A DNA stretch of 64,000 nucleotides from Chromobacterium haemolyticum (GCF_002081825.1 NZ_MUKU01000001.1:1-64000), one strand, 5' to 3'. Counted from the stretch's first letter, positions 43,672 through 53,853 are shown. Numbers and translations: made by a program. Notes: generated by a model from the letters alone, not told the origin.

Positions 43672-44097
43672 TCAGCTTCCGGACAGCGGCGGAATCGAGT
43701 AGGTGCCGGTGACATGGGCCACCGGTTCTTGCAGTTCGGCCGACAGCAGCAAAACTTCCCCCACTGCCAGCCGTTTGCCCAACTTCAGGATGCGGCCTTC
43801 CGCAATCACGTCCGCCGGCGGCGGTTTACGCAGGAAGTTGATGTTTAGGCTGGTGGTCACGGCCAGTTCCACCCTGCCTATCATCCCCAACACCACGGCG
43901 TACAGCGTGGCGTCGGCCAGCGCCATCAAGGCGGGGCCGGCGATGGTTCCGCCCGGCCGGATCAGGTCCGGGTTGAAGTGCATGCGCAACACCGCGCCGC
44001 CGTCGGCAATGGACTCGGTCCGAATGCCGAACAGGCGGACCAAGGGTAGTTCCTGGTCGATCAGGCTTTGGAATTCCGGGACGGATAGACGAGGCAT
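43672..44097 (-). CDS. PaaI-family hotdog thioesterase
   Basis: A 141-residue hotdog-fold protein: LRMHFNPDLIRPGGTIAGPA, LMALADATLYAVVLGMIGRV and AVTTSLNINFLRKPPPADVI follow the PaaI/YdiI pattern, with the catalytic-loop acidic residue in ALADATLYA. It probably hydrolyses acyl-CoA or aryl-CoA thioesters. Substrate unknown; single gene, convergent with the small exported protein. Confidence 0.87.
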   Translation of the reverse strand: MPRLSVPEFQSLIDQELPLVRLFGIRTESIADGGAVLRMHFNPDLIRPGGTIAGPALMALADATLYAVVLGMIGRVELAVTTSLNINFLRKPPPADVIAEGRILKLGKRLAVGEVLLLSAELQEPVAHVTGTYSIPPLSGS

Positions 44098-44170
44098 AGG
44101 GCGCTCCGGCGCTGTGATCTAAACATCATCAAGCGCCGGAGCGCGGGCGTCAATGCCCGGCGGCTCGGCT

Positions 44171-44530
44171 TCAGCGCGGGCGGTGGCCGCGTTCGATCAA
44201 GACGCCGACGCGCTTGACGCCGGGCAGGATGCCCAGCTTGGTGACCGAGACCCTGGCCCAGGGCGCGCCGAAGTCTTCGCGGATCACCTTGGCGATGTAT
44301 TCGGCCAACGCTTCCAGCAGCAGGAAATGTTGTTCGGACAGCGCCTTGCGCAGCCGTTCCACCACCACGCCGTAGTGTATGGTGTCGCCGATATTGTCGC
44401 TGTGACAGGGCGCTTCGCTGGGAATGCCGATTTCCAGGTCGATTTCAATGGTTTGCGGGGCTTTCCGCTCCCATTCGTAGACACCGATAATGGTGTCGGC
44501 GCGTACTTCGCGCAGGAATATGATGTCCAT
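44171..44530 (-). CDS. folB: dihydroneopterin aldolase
   Basis: A 119-residue FolB of the folate pathway: IIGVYEWERKAPQTIEIDLE, DTIHYGVVVERLRKALSEQH, LLLEALAEYIAKVI and VSVTKLGILPGVKRVGVLIE are characteristic, with the catalytic Lys in VTKLG. Divergent from plsY, a common arrangement in proteobacteria. Confidence 0.94.
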   Translation of the reverse strand: MDIIFLREVRADTIIGVYEWERKAPQTIEIDLEIGIPSEAPCHSDNIGDTIHYGVVVERLRKALSEQHFLLLEALAEYIAKVIREDFGAPWARVSVTKLGILPGVKRVGVLIERGHRPR

Positions 44531-44603
44531 CAGTCTGTCTGGGAGTTGGGGTTTGCCGCCCGATACCGTAAAATCCGAAGCCTTCTATTCTAATGGATAC
44601 ACC

Positions 44604-45233
44604 ATGACCACGACAGCTTTTGCCTTTGTTGTTGCGGCCTATCTGATCGGCTCGCTCTCGTTCGCGGTGATTGTCAGCAAGGCCATGGGCATGGCCGACC
44701 CGCGCAGTTACGGTTCCGGCAACCCTGGCGCCACCAATGTGCTGCGCAGCGGCAAGAAGCTGGCGGCGGCGCTGACCTTGCTCGGCGACGGGGTCAAGGG
44801 CTGGGTGGCGGTGGCGCTGACCGCCTGGTTCGGGCCGCAATACGGCCTGGGCGAGCAGGCGATCGCGATGTCGGCGCTGGCGGTGCTGATCGGCCACATG
44901 TGGCCGGTGTTCTTCGGTTTCAAGGGGGGCAAGGGCGTGGCCACCGCGGTGGGGGTGTTGCTGGGCTTTAGCCCGTGGCTGGCGCTGGCAGCGCTGGCTA
45001 CCTGGTTGTTCGTCGCTTTCGTGCTGAAGATCTCCTCGCTGTCCGCCATCGTCGCCTGCGTGCTGACGCCGGTATACGCTTACTTCATCCTCGGGCCGCA
45101 AAGCGTTTACTTCGGCAGCTGCATCATCATCGCCATCCTGGTGGTGCATCGCCATAAGTCCAATCTGATCAAGCTTCTGACGGGGCAAGAGGACAAGATA
45201 GGCGACAAGGGCACGGACAAGGGCTCCTCCTGA
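44604..45233 (+). CDS. plsY: glycerol-3-phosphate acyltransferase PlsY
   Basis: A 209-residue polytopic membrane enzyme transferring acyl from acyl-phosphate to glycerol 3-phosphate. Conserved cytosolic loops: GSLSFAVIVSKAMG, SYGSGNPGATNVLRSGKK, and GHMWPVFFGFKGGKGVATAV. About five TM helices. The ATG at 44604 gives a normal N-terminus; open frame to 44490 overlaps the divergent folB start. Confidence 0.94.
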   Translation: MTTTAFAFVVAAYLIGSLSFAVIVSKAMGMADPRSYGSGNPGATNVLRSGKKLAAALTLLGDGVKGWVAVALTAWFGPQYGLGEQAIAMSALAVLIGHMWPVFFGFKGGKGVATAVGVLLGFSPWLALAALATWLFVAFVLKISSLSAIVACVLTPVYAYFILGPQSVYFGSCIIIAILVVHRHKSNLIKLLTGQEDKIGDKGTDKGSS

Positions 45234-45251
45234 GCTTTGTTCCGCCAATGG

Positions 45252-45284
45252 AAAGGCCGTCGCTTGCGACGGCCTTTTATTTTT
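45252..45284. terminator. terminator between plsY and HDAC-family gene
   Basis: AAAGGCCGTCG pairs with CGACGGCCTTT, 4-nt loop, T-rich on the plus side and A-rich before it, so usable in both directions between convergent genes. Confidence 0.9.
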
Positions 45285-45296
45285 GAGCGGTCCGAG

Positions 45297-46256
45297 TCAG
45301 CCGTCGGACAGCACCCGCAGATGGGCGGCCACGCTACGGCCCAGCGCCGACAGGTCGTAGCCGCCTTCCAGCACCGATACCACGCGGCCGTCGGCGTAGA
45401 GATCGGCAATCTGCATCAGGTGACGGGTTACCCACTCGTAATCGGCCTCCACCAGCCCCAGCGAGCCCATATCGTCTTCGCGGTGAGCGTCGAAGCCGGC
45501 GGAGATGAACAAGATCTGCGGCCGGAAGTCGTGCAAGATCGGCAGCCACACCGTCTCCACCGCTTCGCGGAATTCGCGGCCGCCGCTGCCGGCTTTGAGC
45601 GGCACGTTGTGCATGTTCGGCCCCAGCGGCGCGTCGCCGCAATAGGGGTAGAACGGGTGCTGGAAGATGGACACCATCAGCACTCTGGGGTCGTCGCGCA
45701 GGATTTCCTCGGTGCCGTTGCCGTGATGGACGTCAAAGTCTATCACCGCCACTCGTTCGAATTGATAGTGGGCCAGCGCGTGGGTGACGCCGATCGCCAG
45801 ATTGTTGAAGAAGCAGAAGCCCATCGCCTTGCCGCTTTCGGCGTGATGGCCGGGCGGGCGCACGGCGCAGAAGGCGTTGGGCGCTTTATCTTCGGCCACC
45901 AGTTCCACCGCTTTGACCACGGCGCCGGCGGCGCGTCGGGCGGCTTGCAGCGTGCCGGCGGACATCGCGGTGTCCGGGTCCACGCGAAAAGTGCCTATGC
46001 TGGGAGAGCAGGACTCTAGATATTCGAGATAGTGCGGAGGATGCACGCGCGCCAGTTGCTGTTCGGTGACTTCCGGCGCTTCGATCTCCTGCAGCCCGTC
46101 CAGTATCTGCGACGCCATGAGTTGATCGCGGATGGCGATCAGGCGCTCCGGGCATTCCGGGTGGCCCACGCCCATATTGTGCTGCAGACAGTCCGGGTGG
46201 GTGATGTAGGCGGTGAGCCCAGAGCGTTGCAAGCGATTTTTCAGCCAGGTCAACAC
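45297..46256 (-). CDS. histone deacetylase-family protein (acetylpolyamine/acetoin utilisation type)
   Basis: A 319-residue zinc amidohydrolase of the HDAC superfamily. Active-site motifs: HPECPERLIAI, VRPPGHHAESGKAMGFCFFN, VAVIDFDVHHGNGTEEIL (Asp/His zinc ligands) and ILFISAGFDAHRED. Bacterial members deacetylate polyamines or acyl-lysines. GTG 46256 is preferred: AAGGAA lies 7 nt upstream, whereas the longer open frame to 46346 would run into the divergent moxR gene. Confidence 0.9.
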   Translation of the reverse strand: MLTWLKNRLQRSGLTAYITHPDCLQHNMGVGHPECPERLIAIRDQLMASQILDGLQEIEAPEVTEQQLARVHPPHYLEYLESCSPSIGTFRVDPDTAMSAGTLQAARRAAGAVVKAVELVAEDKAPNAFCAVRPPGHHAESGKAMGFCFFNNLAIGVTHALAHYQFERVAVIDFDVHHGNGTEEILRDDPRVLMVSIFQHPFYPYCGDAPLGPNMHNVPLKAGSGGREFREAVETVWLPILHDFRPQILFISAGFDAHREDDMGSLGLVEADYEWVTRHLMQIADLYADGRVVSVLEGGYDLSALGRSVAAHLRVLSDG

Positions 46257-46329
46257 GTGCGATTCCTTGTTGCGTACAATGGGCGCGGGATATGTGATAT
46301 CGATAAATAGTGCGCGTAAGCGGGTGCAA

Positions 46330-47226
46330 ATGCAATCTCTCTCCATTGCGTATCGTCAACTGAATCAGCTGATCCTGGGTAAGCCGCAGGCGATCCGCCT
46401 GGCCTTGACCTGCCTGATCGCTCGCGGTCATTTGCTGATCGAGGACGTTCCCGGCGTGGGCAAGACCACGCTGGCACACGGCTTGGCCGGGGTGTTGGGC
46501 CTGGAGTATCGCCGGGTGCAGTTCACCAGCGATCTGCTGCCCTCGGACATTTTGGGCGTCAATATCTACCAGCGAGATTCCGCCTCCTTCCATTTCCATC
46601 AGGGGCCGGTGTTTTCGCAGGTGCTGCTGGCCGATGAGATCAATCGCGCGTCGCCCAAGGTACAGTCCGCCTTGCTGGAGGCGATGGAAGAGCGCCAGGT
46701 TTCGGTCGATGGCGCTACCTATCCCTTGCCCGAGCCCTTCTTCGTCATCGCCACCCAGAACCCGGCGGAACAAGCCGGCACCTTCCCTTTGCCGGAATCG
46801 CAACAGGACCGCTTCCTGATGCGCATTTCTTTGGGCTATCCGCCGCGCGAGGCCGAACTGGCCTTGCTGCAAGGCGAAGACCGCCGTCAGTTACTGGCTA
46901 AGCTGGTGCCGGCCCTGCGCCCCGGCGACTTGATTGCGCTGCAGCGCCAGGCCGCAGAGCTGACCGTCAGTCCGGCCTTGGCCGGCTATGTGCTGGCCTT
47001 GGTCGAAGCCACGCGTCGGGACAGCCGCTTCGCCTCGGGGCTGAGTCCGCGCGCCGGTTTGGCGCTGGCGGCGGCGGCGCGCGCCTGGGCTTTGCTGGAA
47101 GGGCGCGATCACGTGTTGCCGGAGGACGTGAAAGCGGTTTTCCCCAGCGTGGCCGGCCATCGCCTGCTCGGCGGCAACGGCGGCGACGCCGCCAGCGGCC
47201 TGCTCGCCCATGTTCCCATTCCTTGA
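46330..47226 (+). CDS. MoxR-family AAA+ ATPase
   Basis: A 298-residue MoxR ATPase: Walker A VPGVGKTTLAHGL, Walker B VLLADEINRASPK, sensor FVIATQNPAEQAGTFPLPES and C-terminal lid. It probably acts as a chaperone in assembling envelope complexes with the downstream DUF58 and transglutaminase proteins; the three genes overlap (by 17 bp and 14 bp). Confidence 0.93.
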   Translation: MQSLSIAYRQLNQLILGKPQAIRLALTCLIARGHLLIEDVPGVGKTTLAHGLAGVLGLEYRRVQFTSDLLPSDILGVNIYQRDSASFHFHQGPVFSQVLLADEINRASPKVQSALLEAMEERQVSVDGATYPLPEPFFVIATQNPAEQAGTFPLPESQQDRFLMRISLGYPPREAELALLQGEDRRQLLAKLVPALRPGDLIALQRQAAELTVSPALAGYVLALVEATRRDSRFASGLSPRAGLALAAAARAWALLEGRDHVLPEDVKAVFPSVAGHRLLGGNGGDAASGLLAHVPIP

Positions 47227-48178
47227 TCCGCGTCGCCGTCTGCGGCAATGGATGTTGCGCCGCGCGACGCCGCAGCCGCATTGCCGGCTGGAGCAAAACC
47301 GCATCTATTTGCTGCCCACCCGTTTCGGCTTGACGCTGGGCCTGGTGGCGCTGGCGGTATGGATAGGCGCATTGAACTACGACGTCAGCCTGGCCTACGC
47401 CCTATCGTTTTGGGTGGCCGGCTTGCTGTTGGTGGCGGTGCTGCTGGCTTACCGGCAATTGGCCGGTCTGCAGCTGCGCGCGCTGGACGCGGAGCCGGTC
47501 TTCGCCGGCGACGCCGCGCGCTTCCGCGTGTTGCTGCGGCATGAGGACGGAGGCGAGCGTCAACTGAGCTTGGCGCTTGAGGACGGCGTGGAGACCCGGA
47601 TTGAACGGCTGCCCGGCGGTGCGGAGTTCGAGGTGGGACTGAGTGTTTGTGGCAGCCGGCGCGGTTATATGGCTTTGCCGGCCTGTCAGATCTGGAGCGA
47701 GGCGCCGTTCGGCCTGGTGCGCGCCAGCACTTGGGTCAGGCTGAGTGCCCAGGTGCTGCTGTTTCCCGCGCCCTTGCTGGACGGCCAGCGCGGCCGCAAC
47801 CTGGGCGGCGGCGATCAGCCCTGTGATCAGCCGGGCGAGGAAGAGGACTTTTCTCATCTGGACGCGTATCGAGTCGGGGATTCGCCGCGCCGCATCGCCT
47901 GGAAAGTGCTGGCGCGCCGAGGCGCGCTGGTCAGCAAGCAATTTGCAGGGGAAGGACGCGCCGGCTTGCTGGCCTTGGACTGGCAGGATTACGGCCGAGG
48001 CGGCGACGTGGAGCTCAAGCTGTCGCGTTTGGCTTGGCGCGTCGAGCAGTGCGAGCGTCTGCGCCAACCTTATGTGCTGAAGCTGCCGACACGCAGCGTG
48101 GGCCCCCAGCCGCAACAGCGTTTATTAGCGCTGACGGCCCTGGCCTTGTATCTGGAGCTCGGCGATGAGCGTCCCTGA
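47210..48178 (+). CDS. DUF58 domain protein
   Basis: A 322-residue protein with two N-terminal TM helices (about residues 38-80) and a C-terminal DUF58 domain containing EEDFSHLDAYRVGDSPRRIA and WKVLARRGALVSKQF. It is the standard middle gene of MoxR-DUF58-transglutaminase loci. Start overlaps the moxR end. Confidence 0.9.
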   Translation: MFPFLDPRRRLRQWMLRRATPQPHCRLEQNRIYLLPTRFGLTLGLVALAVWIGALNYDVSLAYALSFWVAGLLLVAVLLAYRQLAGLQLRALDAEPVFAGDAARFRVLLRHEDGGERQLSLALEDGVETRIERLPGGAEFEVGLSVCGSRRGYMALPACQIWSEAPFGLVRASTWVRLSAQVLLFPAPLLDGQRGRNLGGGDQPCDQPGEEEDFSHLDAYRVGDSPRRIAWKVLARRGALVSKQFAGEGRAGLLALDWQDYGRGGDVELKLSRLAWRVEQCERLRQPYVLKLPTRSVGPQPQQRLLALTALALYLELGDERP

Positions 48179-50102
48179 TCGCGGCAGGGTGTGGCCGGTG
48201 TTGGCGGCGGTAGCCCTGAGCGCCGCGCCGCTATGGTTGCATCTGCCGTTCTGGCTGGTCGCCTTGGCCTTTGCCTTGTTGCTGGGCAAGGCGGTCTTGG
48301 TCTGGCGGCGCAGAGCGCCTCCGGCGTTCTGGTGGCTGTTGCCGCCCTTGCTCTTGGCCGCCTGGCTGTCCTGGCGCACGCTCGGCACTTTGGTGGGGCG
48401 CGAGGGCGGCGTCGGCATTTTGCTGCTTCTGTTGGGCTTCAAGGCGCAGGAGTGCTCTCAACTTCGGGATTGGCGGGTGTTGATCGCCCTGGGGGTGTTT
48501 CTGGCCGCCATGCCCTTGCTGTTTGACCAGTCGCCGTTGGCGGCGGCCTGGCTGGCTCTGAGCCTGTTGGCGCTGACTGGAGCGATGGCGGCGCTGGAGG
48601 GGGCGCCGTGGCGAGGCAGTCTGCGCTCGGCCGCGTCGGCCCTAGGCCTGGCGCTGCCCTTGATGCTGGTCTTGTTCGTGGTCATGCCGCGGCTGTCCGG
48701 CCCGCTGTGGAGCATGCCCAGCGAACCGGGCAGACAGGCGGTCAGCGGCCTGGGCGATAGTTTGGCGCCGGGCAGCGTCAGTCAGCTGATTCTGAGCCGG
48801 GAGCCGGCGTTTTCCGTCGTGTTTCCGCTGCGGCCGCCGCCGCGGGCGCAGATGTACTGGCGGGTCTTGTTGCTGGATCGCTTCGACGGCAGCCGCTGGA
48901 GCGGCGGTGAGGCGAGAGGCGCGGCGGCGGAGGGCGTCAGCGGCGGAGAGGCGGTGGAGTACGCGATCACGCTGGAGCCGGACAAGGGGCGCTTGCCGGC
49001 GCTGGATGTGCCGCAGCCGGGCGAGGGCGCGTCAAGTTTGCGATACGGCATGGTGTTGCGCGGAGACGGCAAGGACAGAAGGATGCAGCGCTTTTACGCC
49101 GTCAGCCGCTTAGGCGCGCGCTACCAGGCGGTTTTGTCCGACGCCGAGCGCGCATTTTACCTGCGCTTGCCGCCCGGCAATTCCCGAGCGCGCGCTTGGG
49201 CGAGAGGATTGGCGGCGAGCGGGGAGGGCGCTTTCGTGCAGGCGGCCTTGCAGGCGTTTCGAAGCCAGGGCTTTCGCTACACGCTGAATCCGCCCTTGTT
49301 GGACCAGCAAGACGAGATCGATCAATTCCTGTTTTCCAGCCGGCAAGGGTTTTGCGAGCATTACGCGTCGGCATTGGCGTTTCTGGCGCGCGCCGCCGGC
49401 ATGCCGGCGCGGATTGTCGTCGGTTATCAGGGCGGCGAATACAACCCGGTGGGGCGTTTCTGGCAAGTGAAATCGTCTGACGCGCACGCTTGGGTCGAAA
49501 TTTGGCTGGCGGAGAGCCGGCAATGGCTGCGCGTCGATCCCACTGGCGCGGTGGCGCCGCTGCGTCTGGCGGACGGCGCGGAACAAAGCGTGCCGGCGTT
49601 GAGGGAGCGCGGGATGGCGGGTTTGCCGCCTGCCTGGTTGCGCAATCTGCGTCAAAACTGGCAGGCTGCGGGCTTCGCCTGGCAGCAATGGGTGGTGGGC
49701 TACGACGCCGCTCGGCAGCGTAATGTGTTTCAACGCTTGGGGCTGGGAGAGAGCGTGAGCGCGTGCAGCGTATTGCAGGCTTTGTTTGTTGGTGTCTTGC
49801 TGGCGAGTTTGCCGCTGGCTTGGTGGTGGCGACGGGGCCGCGGACGGGAAGAGCCGATGGCGCGGGGCTGGCGGCTGTTGTTGGAGCAACTGCGTCGGCG
49901 GCGGATAGAGGCCAGTTCTTGCGATGGTCCTTTGGAGCTGTTGCGTCGCGCCAAGCTCGGTTTGGCGGATGCGGAATACCGACAGTTGAAGGCGCTGGTG
50001 CATGATTACGTGGCCTTGCGCTATCGCTCGCGCGCCGTAGACGCCGCTCGGCAGCGGGACTGGCTGCGCCGCTGCCGCCGTTTTCGTCTGGCTCGAAAAT
50101 GA
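48165..50102 (+). CDS. TgpA-type membrane transglutaminase-like protease
   Basis: A 645-residue protein: DUF3488 membrane region with five to six TM helices (about residues 10-190), periplasmic transglutaminase core with Cys (QGFCEHYASALAFLARAAGM), His (SSDAHAWVEIWL) and Asp (WLRVDPTGAV), a further TM helix near residue 550, and a C-terminal DUF4129-like cytosolic segment. The family includes P. aeruginosa TgpA, essential there. Overlaps the DUF58 gene by 14 bp. Confidence 0.92.
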   Translation: MSVPDRGRVWPVLAAVALSAAPLWLHLPFWLVALAFALLLGKAVLVWRRRAPPAFWWLLPPLLLAAWLSWRTLGTLVGREGGVGILLLLLGFKAQECSQLRDWRVLIALGVFLAAMPLLFDQSPLAAAWLALSLLALTGAMAALEGAPWRGSLRSAASALGLALPLMLVLFVVMPRLSGPLWSMPSEPGRQAVSGLGDSLAPGSVSQLILSREPAFSVVFPLRPPPRAQMYWRVLLLDRFDGSRWSGGEARGAAAEGVSGGEAVEYAITLEPDKGRLPALDVPQPGEGASSLRYGMVLRGDGKDRRMQRFYAVSRLGARYQAVLSDAERAFYLRLPPGNSRARAWARGLAASGEGAFVQAALQAFRSQGFRYTLNPPLLDQQDEIDQFLFSSRQGFCEHYASALAFLARAAGMPARIVVGYQGGEYNPVGRFWQVKSSDAHAWVEIWLAESRQWLRVDPTGAVAPLRLADGAEQSVPALRERGMAGLPPAWLRNLRQNWQAAGFAWQQWVVGYDAARQRNVFQRLGLGESVSACSVLQALFVGVLLASLPLAWWWRRGRGREEPMARGWRLLLEQLRRRRIEASSCDGPLELLRRAKLGLADAEYRQLKALVHDYVALRYRSRAVDAARQRDWLRRCRRFRLARK

Positions 50103-50105
50103 CGA

Positions 50106-50127
50106 AGCCCCCGGGGAGCCGGGGGCT
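50106..50127. terminator. terminator between TgpA-type gene and rpoS
   Basis: AGCCCCCGG (50106-50114) pairs with CCGGGGGCT (50119-50127), loop GGAG. It is a GC-rich stem without a T run on either side, between convergent genes. Confidence 0.55.
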
Positions 50128-50154
50128 GCTGGCGGCGACGGAAGCTGTCGCGCG

Positions 50155-51102
50155 CTACAACAGAAAGTCCTTGGAGATGCCCTTGCGGCGCAGGATGCGA
50201 CGTAGTTGTTCCAGGCCTTCAATCTGGATCTGGCGCACGCGTTCGCGGGTCAGACTCAGTGCGGCGGCCAACTCCTCCAGCGTGCAGATCTCGTAGCCGT
50301 TGAGGCCGTAACGGCGCTCGATCACCAGTTTTTGCTTCTCGTTCAGCTGGCCCAGCCATTCATGGACGAAGTGCTCCAACTGGCTGTTGTGCAACTGGAT
50401 TTCTGGCTCGTCATGCTGCTCGTCTGGGATGGATTCACCGATCGACAGCATTGGGTCGATGTCCAGCGGCGCATCCAGCGAGGCCATGCGCTCGTTGAGG
50501 TTCATCACCTTGCGCACATCGTCCACCGGCTTGCCCACCAGATGGGCGATTTCATCCAGAGTCGGCTCGCGGCCAATCTGGCTTTCCAGGTGGCGCGAAG
50601 CGCGCAGATAAACGTTGAGCTCCTTGATCACGTGCACCGGCAAGCGGATGGTGCGAGATTGATTCATGATGGCGCGCTCTATGCTCTGGCGTATCCACCA
50701 GGTGGCATAGGTGGAGAAGCGGAAGCCGCGCTCCGGATCGAACTTTTCCAGCGCGTGCATCAGACCGATATTGCCTTCCTCGATCAGATCCAACAGCGCC
50801 AGGCCGCGGTTGATGTAATGCTTGGCGATGTTCACCACCAGCCGCAGATTGTGTTCGATCATCTTTTGCCGCGCTTCGAACTCGCCGGCCACCACGCGGC
50901 GGGCCAGAGCCAGTTCTTCCTGCGGCGTCAACAGAGCGTTGTTGCCGATATCGTTGAGGTAGATTTGGGTGACGTCGGCAACTTCTTCGTATACCGGCTG
51001 CGCTTCGCCGACTTCCTCTGCCTCCACTTCGGCAACGGCTTCCTCATTGCTTTCCTCGTCGAGAATTTCTTGCTCTTCGAGAATGTCGAGTTCGCTACTC
51101 AT
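50155..51102 (-). CDS. rpoS: RNA polymerase sigma factor RpoS
   Basis: A 315-residue stationary-phase/general stress sigma factor. An acidic N-terminus (about 40 residues) precedes region 1.2 ([20 protein letters not shown]), region 2 ([40 protein letters not shown]), region 3 and region 4.2 ([20 protein letters not shown]). Last gene of the surE-pcm-nlpD-rpoS cluster; the main rpoS promoter usually lies inside nlpD, and the 49-bp gap to nlpD leaves its long leader in nlpD. Confidence 0.97.
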   Translation of the reverse strand: MSSELDILEEQEILDEESNEEAVAEVEAEEVGEAQPVYEEVADVTQIYLNDIGNNALLTPQEELALARRVVAGEFEARQKMIEHNLRLVVNIAKHYINRGLALLDLIEEGNIGLMHALEKFDPERGFRFSTYATWWIRQSIERAIMNQSRTIRLPVHVIKELNVYLRASRHLESQIGREPTLDEIAHLVGKPVDDVRKVMNLNERMASLDAPLDIDPMLSIGESIPDEQHDEPEIQLHNSQLEHFVHEWLGQLNEKQKLVIERRYGLNGYEICTLEELAAALSLTRERVRQIQIEGLEQLRRILRRKGISKDFLL

Positions 51103-51151
51103 GTTCTACCCCCGTCTCTTTCTGATCCTGGACGGGGGCCCCGGCCGCCCG

Positions 51152-52249
51152 TCAGGACTTATGGTCAAGGTACTGCATCGGATCCACCGGTTTGCCGAGG
51201 CGGCGGATTTCAAAGTGCAGTTTCACTTGGTCGGCGTCGGAATTGCCCATTTCGGCAATCTTCTGCCCTCGCTTGACAGACTGGCCCTCCTTTACGAGCA
51301 ACTGGCTATTGTGGGCGTAGGCCGACAGGAAGGATTTATTGTGCTTGATGATGATCAGCTTGCCGTAGCCTCGAAGGCCGGTGCCGCTGTACACCACTTT
51401 GCCGTCTCCCGCCGCCAACACCGGCTGGCCGCTACGGCCGCTGATGTCTATGCCCTTGCTGCTATCGGAATATCCCCGAATCATCTTGCCTTCGGTCGGC
51501 CACAGCCACGGCACCGCGTCTTCGTCCGCTTTCGCCGCGGGCTTGCTGGCCTCTGGCTTGCTGGACGGCGTCGCCGCCGGGGCTTCGACCTTGGCCGGAG
51601 CGCTTGCCGCCGCCGGCGCGCCGGCGGAGCTGATCGGGGCTTGAGCGTTCTTGTTGTTGCCCGGTCCTCCCTCGCTCTGGGCGGACAGGGTTTTTGCTGC
51701 TTCTGCGCTGTAAGGCAGTTTCAGGGCTTTGGGGTAGGCCTTGACACCGCCAGCTTGGACAGTTGCGTTTTCCATCGGAGCGCTTGACTGGGCCGGAGCG
51801 GCAACCGTCGTCGGCTGGCCGGCGCTGGCCGCCGGGGAGGCGTCTCCGCCGGGCGGGGTCAAGCGCAGCAATTGTCCTACTTTGATATTGTTGTCCGGCA
51901 GGTTGTTCCAGGCCGCGACATCCTTGTATTTCAGGCCGTTGTTCAGAGAGATGCGGAACAGGTTTTCCCCCGGCTGAACCACATGGGTCTTTTCTCTTGT
52001 TGTTGCGCCCGCCGCCGAGGCAGTGCCTATCGGCGCGGCGGCCACTCCTCCGTTATCCTGGTACGGTATTGTCACCGCCGCACTATTGCCGGCTGTCGCG
52101 ACGGGCGCCGAAGGCGGTGCGTTGCGAGCGGCGGCAGGCGTTGCGCTTTCCACGGGGGCAGGCTGCTGGACGATGCTGCTGCATCCGCTCAGAGCGATGC
52201 CGATCGAGGCCGTGAATATATATGCATAGCTGCAATGCATTTTTAGCAT
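51152..52249 (-). CDS. nlpD: lipoprotein NlpD, LysM/M23 amidase activator
   Basis: A 365-residue outer-membrane lipoprotein: signal with lipobox LSGC (about residue 28), a Pro/Ala-rich linker, LysM (THVVQPGENLFRISLNNGLK), a second Ala-rich linker, and a C-terminal degenerate M23 domain (GYSDSSKGIDISGRSGQPVL, KLHFEIRRLGKPVDPMQYL). The first M23 zinc His is replaced (GIDIS), as in EnvC/NlpD-type activators of amidases. Start ATG 52249 or 52240; neither has a clear ribosome-binding site. Confidence 0.92.
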   Translation of the reverse strand: MLKMHCSYAYIFTASIGIALSGCSSIVQQPAPVESATPAAARNAPPSAPVATAGNSAAVTIPYQDNGGVAAAPIGTASAAGATTREKTHVVQPGENLFRISLNNGLKYKDVAAWNNLPDNNIKVGQLLRLTPPGGDASPAASAGQPTTVAAPAQSSAPMENATVQAGGVKAYPKALKLPYSAEAAKTLSAQSEGGPGNNKNAQAPISSAGAPAAASAPAKVEAPAATPSSKPEASKPAAKADEDAVPWLWPTEGKMIRGYSDSSKGIDISGRSGQPVLAAGDGKVVYSGTGLRGYGKLIIIKHNKSFLSAYAHNSQLLVKEGQSVKRGQKIAEMGNSDADQVKLHFEIRRLGKPVDPMQYLDHKS

Positions 52250-52323
52250 ACTTTTGTTTTTTATAGTCTGTTTAAGTGATTTGATAAATTGTCGGACAAA
52301 GAAACTGTTGTGTTTTTGCAGTT

Positions 52324-52995
52324 TTAACTGCGTCCGGCAAGCAAGGGTACGAATTTCACCGGGTCCAGCCGGCTTTTTTGCAGGCCTTGCGCGGTTTTCT
52401 CTATCAGCCACAAGTACTGTTCCTCTTCGCCTATCGGCATGATCATGCGGCCGCCGTCGTTGAGTTGTTCGACCAGGGCCTGGGGAATGTTGCGCGCGGC
52501 GGCGGTCATGATGATGCCGTCGAAGGGCGCAGCCTCGGCCAGGCCGAAGTGGCCGTCGCCGTGAACCAGGCGGGCGTGCACCAGCTTGGCGGCGCGCAAA
52601 TTGCGTCTGGCTTTGTCAAGAATGACGCCCAAGCGTTCAATGGAGTAGACCTCGGCGCCGGTCTTCAGCAGCACCGCGGTCTGGTAGCCGCAGCCGGTGC
52701 CGATCTCCAGAACCTTGCCCGGTTTCTTGCCATTCAACAGGATTTCCGTCATCCGCGCCACGGTGAAGGGCTGAGATATGGTCTGGCCGTGGCCTATGGG
52801 CAGCGACACGTCGTCATAGGCGCGGGTGGCCAGCGCCTGGTCTACAAACAGGTGACGCGGCACGTCCGACATCGCGGTCAGCACGCGTTCGTCGGCCACG
52901 CCGTTTTGGCGCAATCGCTCGACCATGCGGCGTCGGGTGCGGTCGGAAAGCATGCCGTAGGCCGGCTGGCCCGGCGTCAGCTGTGGTGTAGCCAT
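52324..52995 (-). CDS. pcm: protein-L-isoaspartate O-methyltransferase
   Basis: A 223-residue repair methyltransferase acting on isoaspartyl residues. Typical blocks: [38 protein letters not shown], the SAM site [15 protein letters not shown] and [14 protein letters not shown]. It overlaps surE by 19 bp. Usual length. Confidence 0.95.
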   Translation of the reverse strand: MATPQLTPGQPAYGMLSDRTRRRMVERLRQNGVADERVLTAMSDVPRHLFVDQALATRAYDDVSLPIGHGQTISQPFTVARMTEILLNGKKPGKVLEIGTGCGYQTAVLLKTGAEVYSIERLGVILDKARRNLRAAKLVHARLVHGDGHFGLAEAAPFDGIIMTAAARNIPQALVEQLNDGGRMIMPIGEEEQYLWLIEKTAQGLQKSRLDPVKFVPLLAGRS

Positions 52996-53723
52996 GTTTT
53001 GATTCCGTCTAGTTGGCCATAGGCGGTTAAATCCAGCATCAGCGGCGTCACTGAAATATCGTTGTTGGCCAGCGCGCCGAAGTCCGTGCCCACGCCGGCG
53101 TCCTGCACATTGCCGACCGGTCCTACCCAGTATATCGTCTCGCCGCGCGGATTCTGAGACTTGATCACCGGCTGCGCGCAGTGACGGCGGCCCAGGCGGG
53201 TGACGGTCAATTGACCCAGCGCTTCGGGGGCGATGTCGGGCACATTGACGTTGAGCAGCACCGGCTCGCGGAAGGGGTTGCGCTTGCAGCGTTCCACCAG
53301 TTGATCGACGACCAGACCGGCGCTGGCGAAGTGCTGGCCGCTATAACCGGCCAGCGACACCGCGATGGAGGGAATGCCCAGCATGAAGCCTTCGGTGGCG
53401 GCGGCCACGGTGCCGGAGTACAAGGTGTCGTCGCCCATATTGGGGCCGTGGTTGATGCCGCTGAACACCATGTCCGGTTTAAAGTCCAGCATGCCGGTCA
53501 CGGCGAGGTGCACGCAGTCGGTGGGGGTGCCGTTGACGTAGTGAAAGCCGTTGGCGGCCTTGCGCACGGTCAAGGGGCGATCCAGGGTCAGGGAGTTGCT
53601 GGCGCCGCTGCGGTCCCGCTCCGGCGCGACAATGACGACCTCGCCGTGGCGGGACAGGGTTTGCGCCAGCATGGCCAGTCCCGGAGCGAAATAACCGTCG
53701 TCGTTGCTGATGAGAAACTTCAT
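52977..53723 (-). CDS. surE: 5'/3'-nucleotidase SurE
   Basis: A 248-residue survival protein with the N-terminal metal-binding [20 protein letters not shown] (NDD), [16 protein letters not shown], and [20 protein letters not shown]. It hydrolyses nucleoside monophosphates. First gene of the surE-pcm-nlpD-rpoS group. Confidence 0.96.
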   Translation of the reverse strand: MKFLISNDDGYFAPGLAMLAQTLSRHGEVVIVAPERDRSGASNSLTLDRPLTVRKAANGFHYVNGTPTDCVHLAVTGMLDFKPDMVFSGINHGPNMGDDTLYSGTVAAATEGFMLGIPSIAVSLAGYSGQHFASAGLVVDQLVERCKRNPFREPVLLNVNVPDIAPEALGQLTVTRLGRRHCAQPVIKSQNPRGETIYWVGPVGNVQDAGVGTDFGALANNDISVTPLMLDLTAYGQLDGIKTWLHHS

Positions 53724-53853
53724 GCTGTCTTTCTATTGTTCTTGCCGGCAAAGGTGGCCCGGCTGATTGTATCGCTCCAACGATGACGCGGAAAAGTCCG
53801 GCGTGGAAGACCGACAAACAAAACCCGCCGGTGGGCGGGTTGGGGATGGCGGC

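Noticed and set aside
46257-46346. Longer N-terminus of the HDAC-family protein
   Set aside because: It would overlap the divergent moxR start and lacks a ribosome-binding site; GTG 46256 has AAGGAA.
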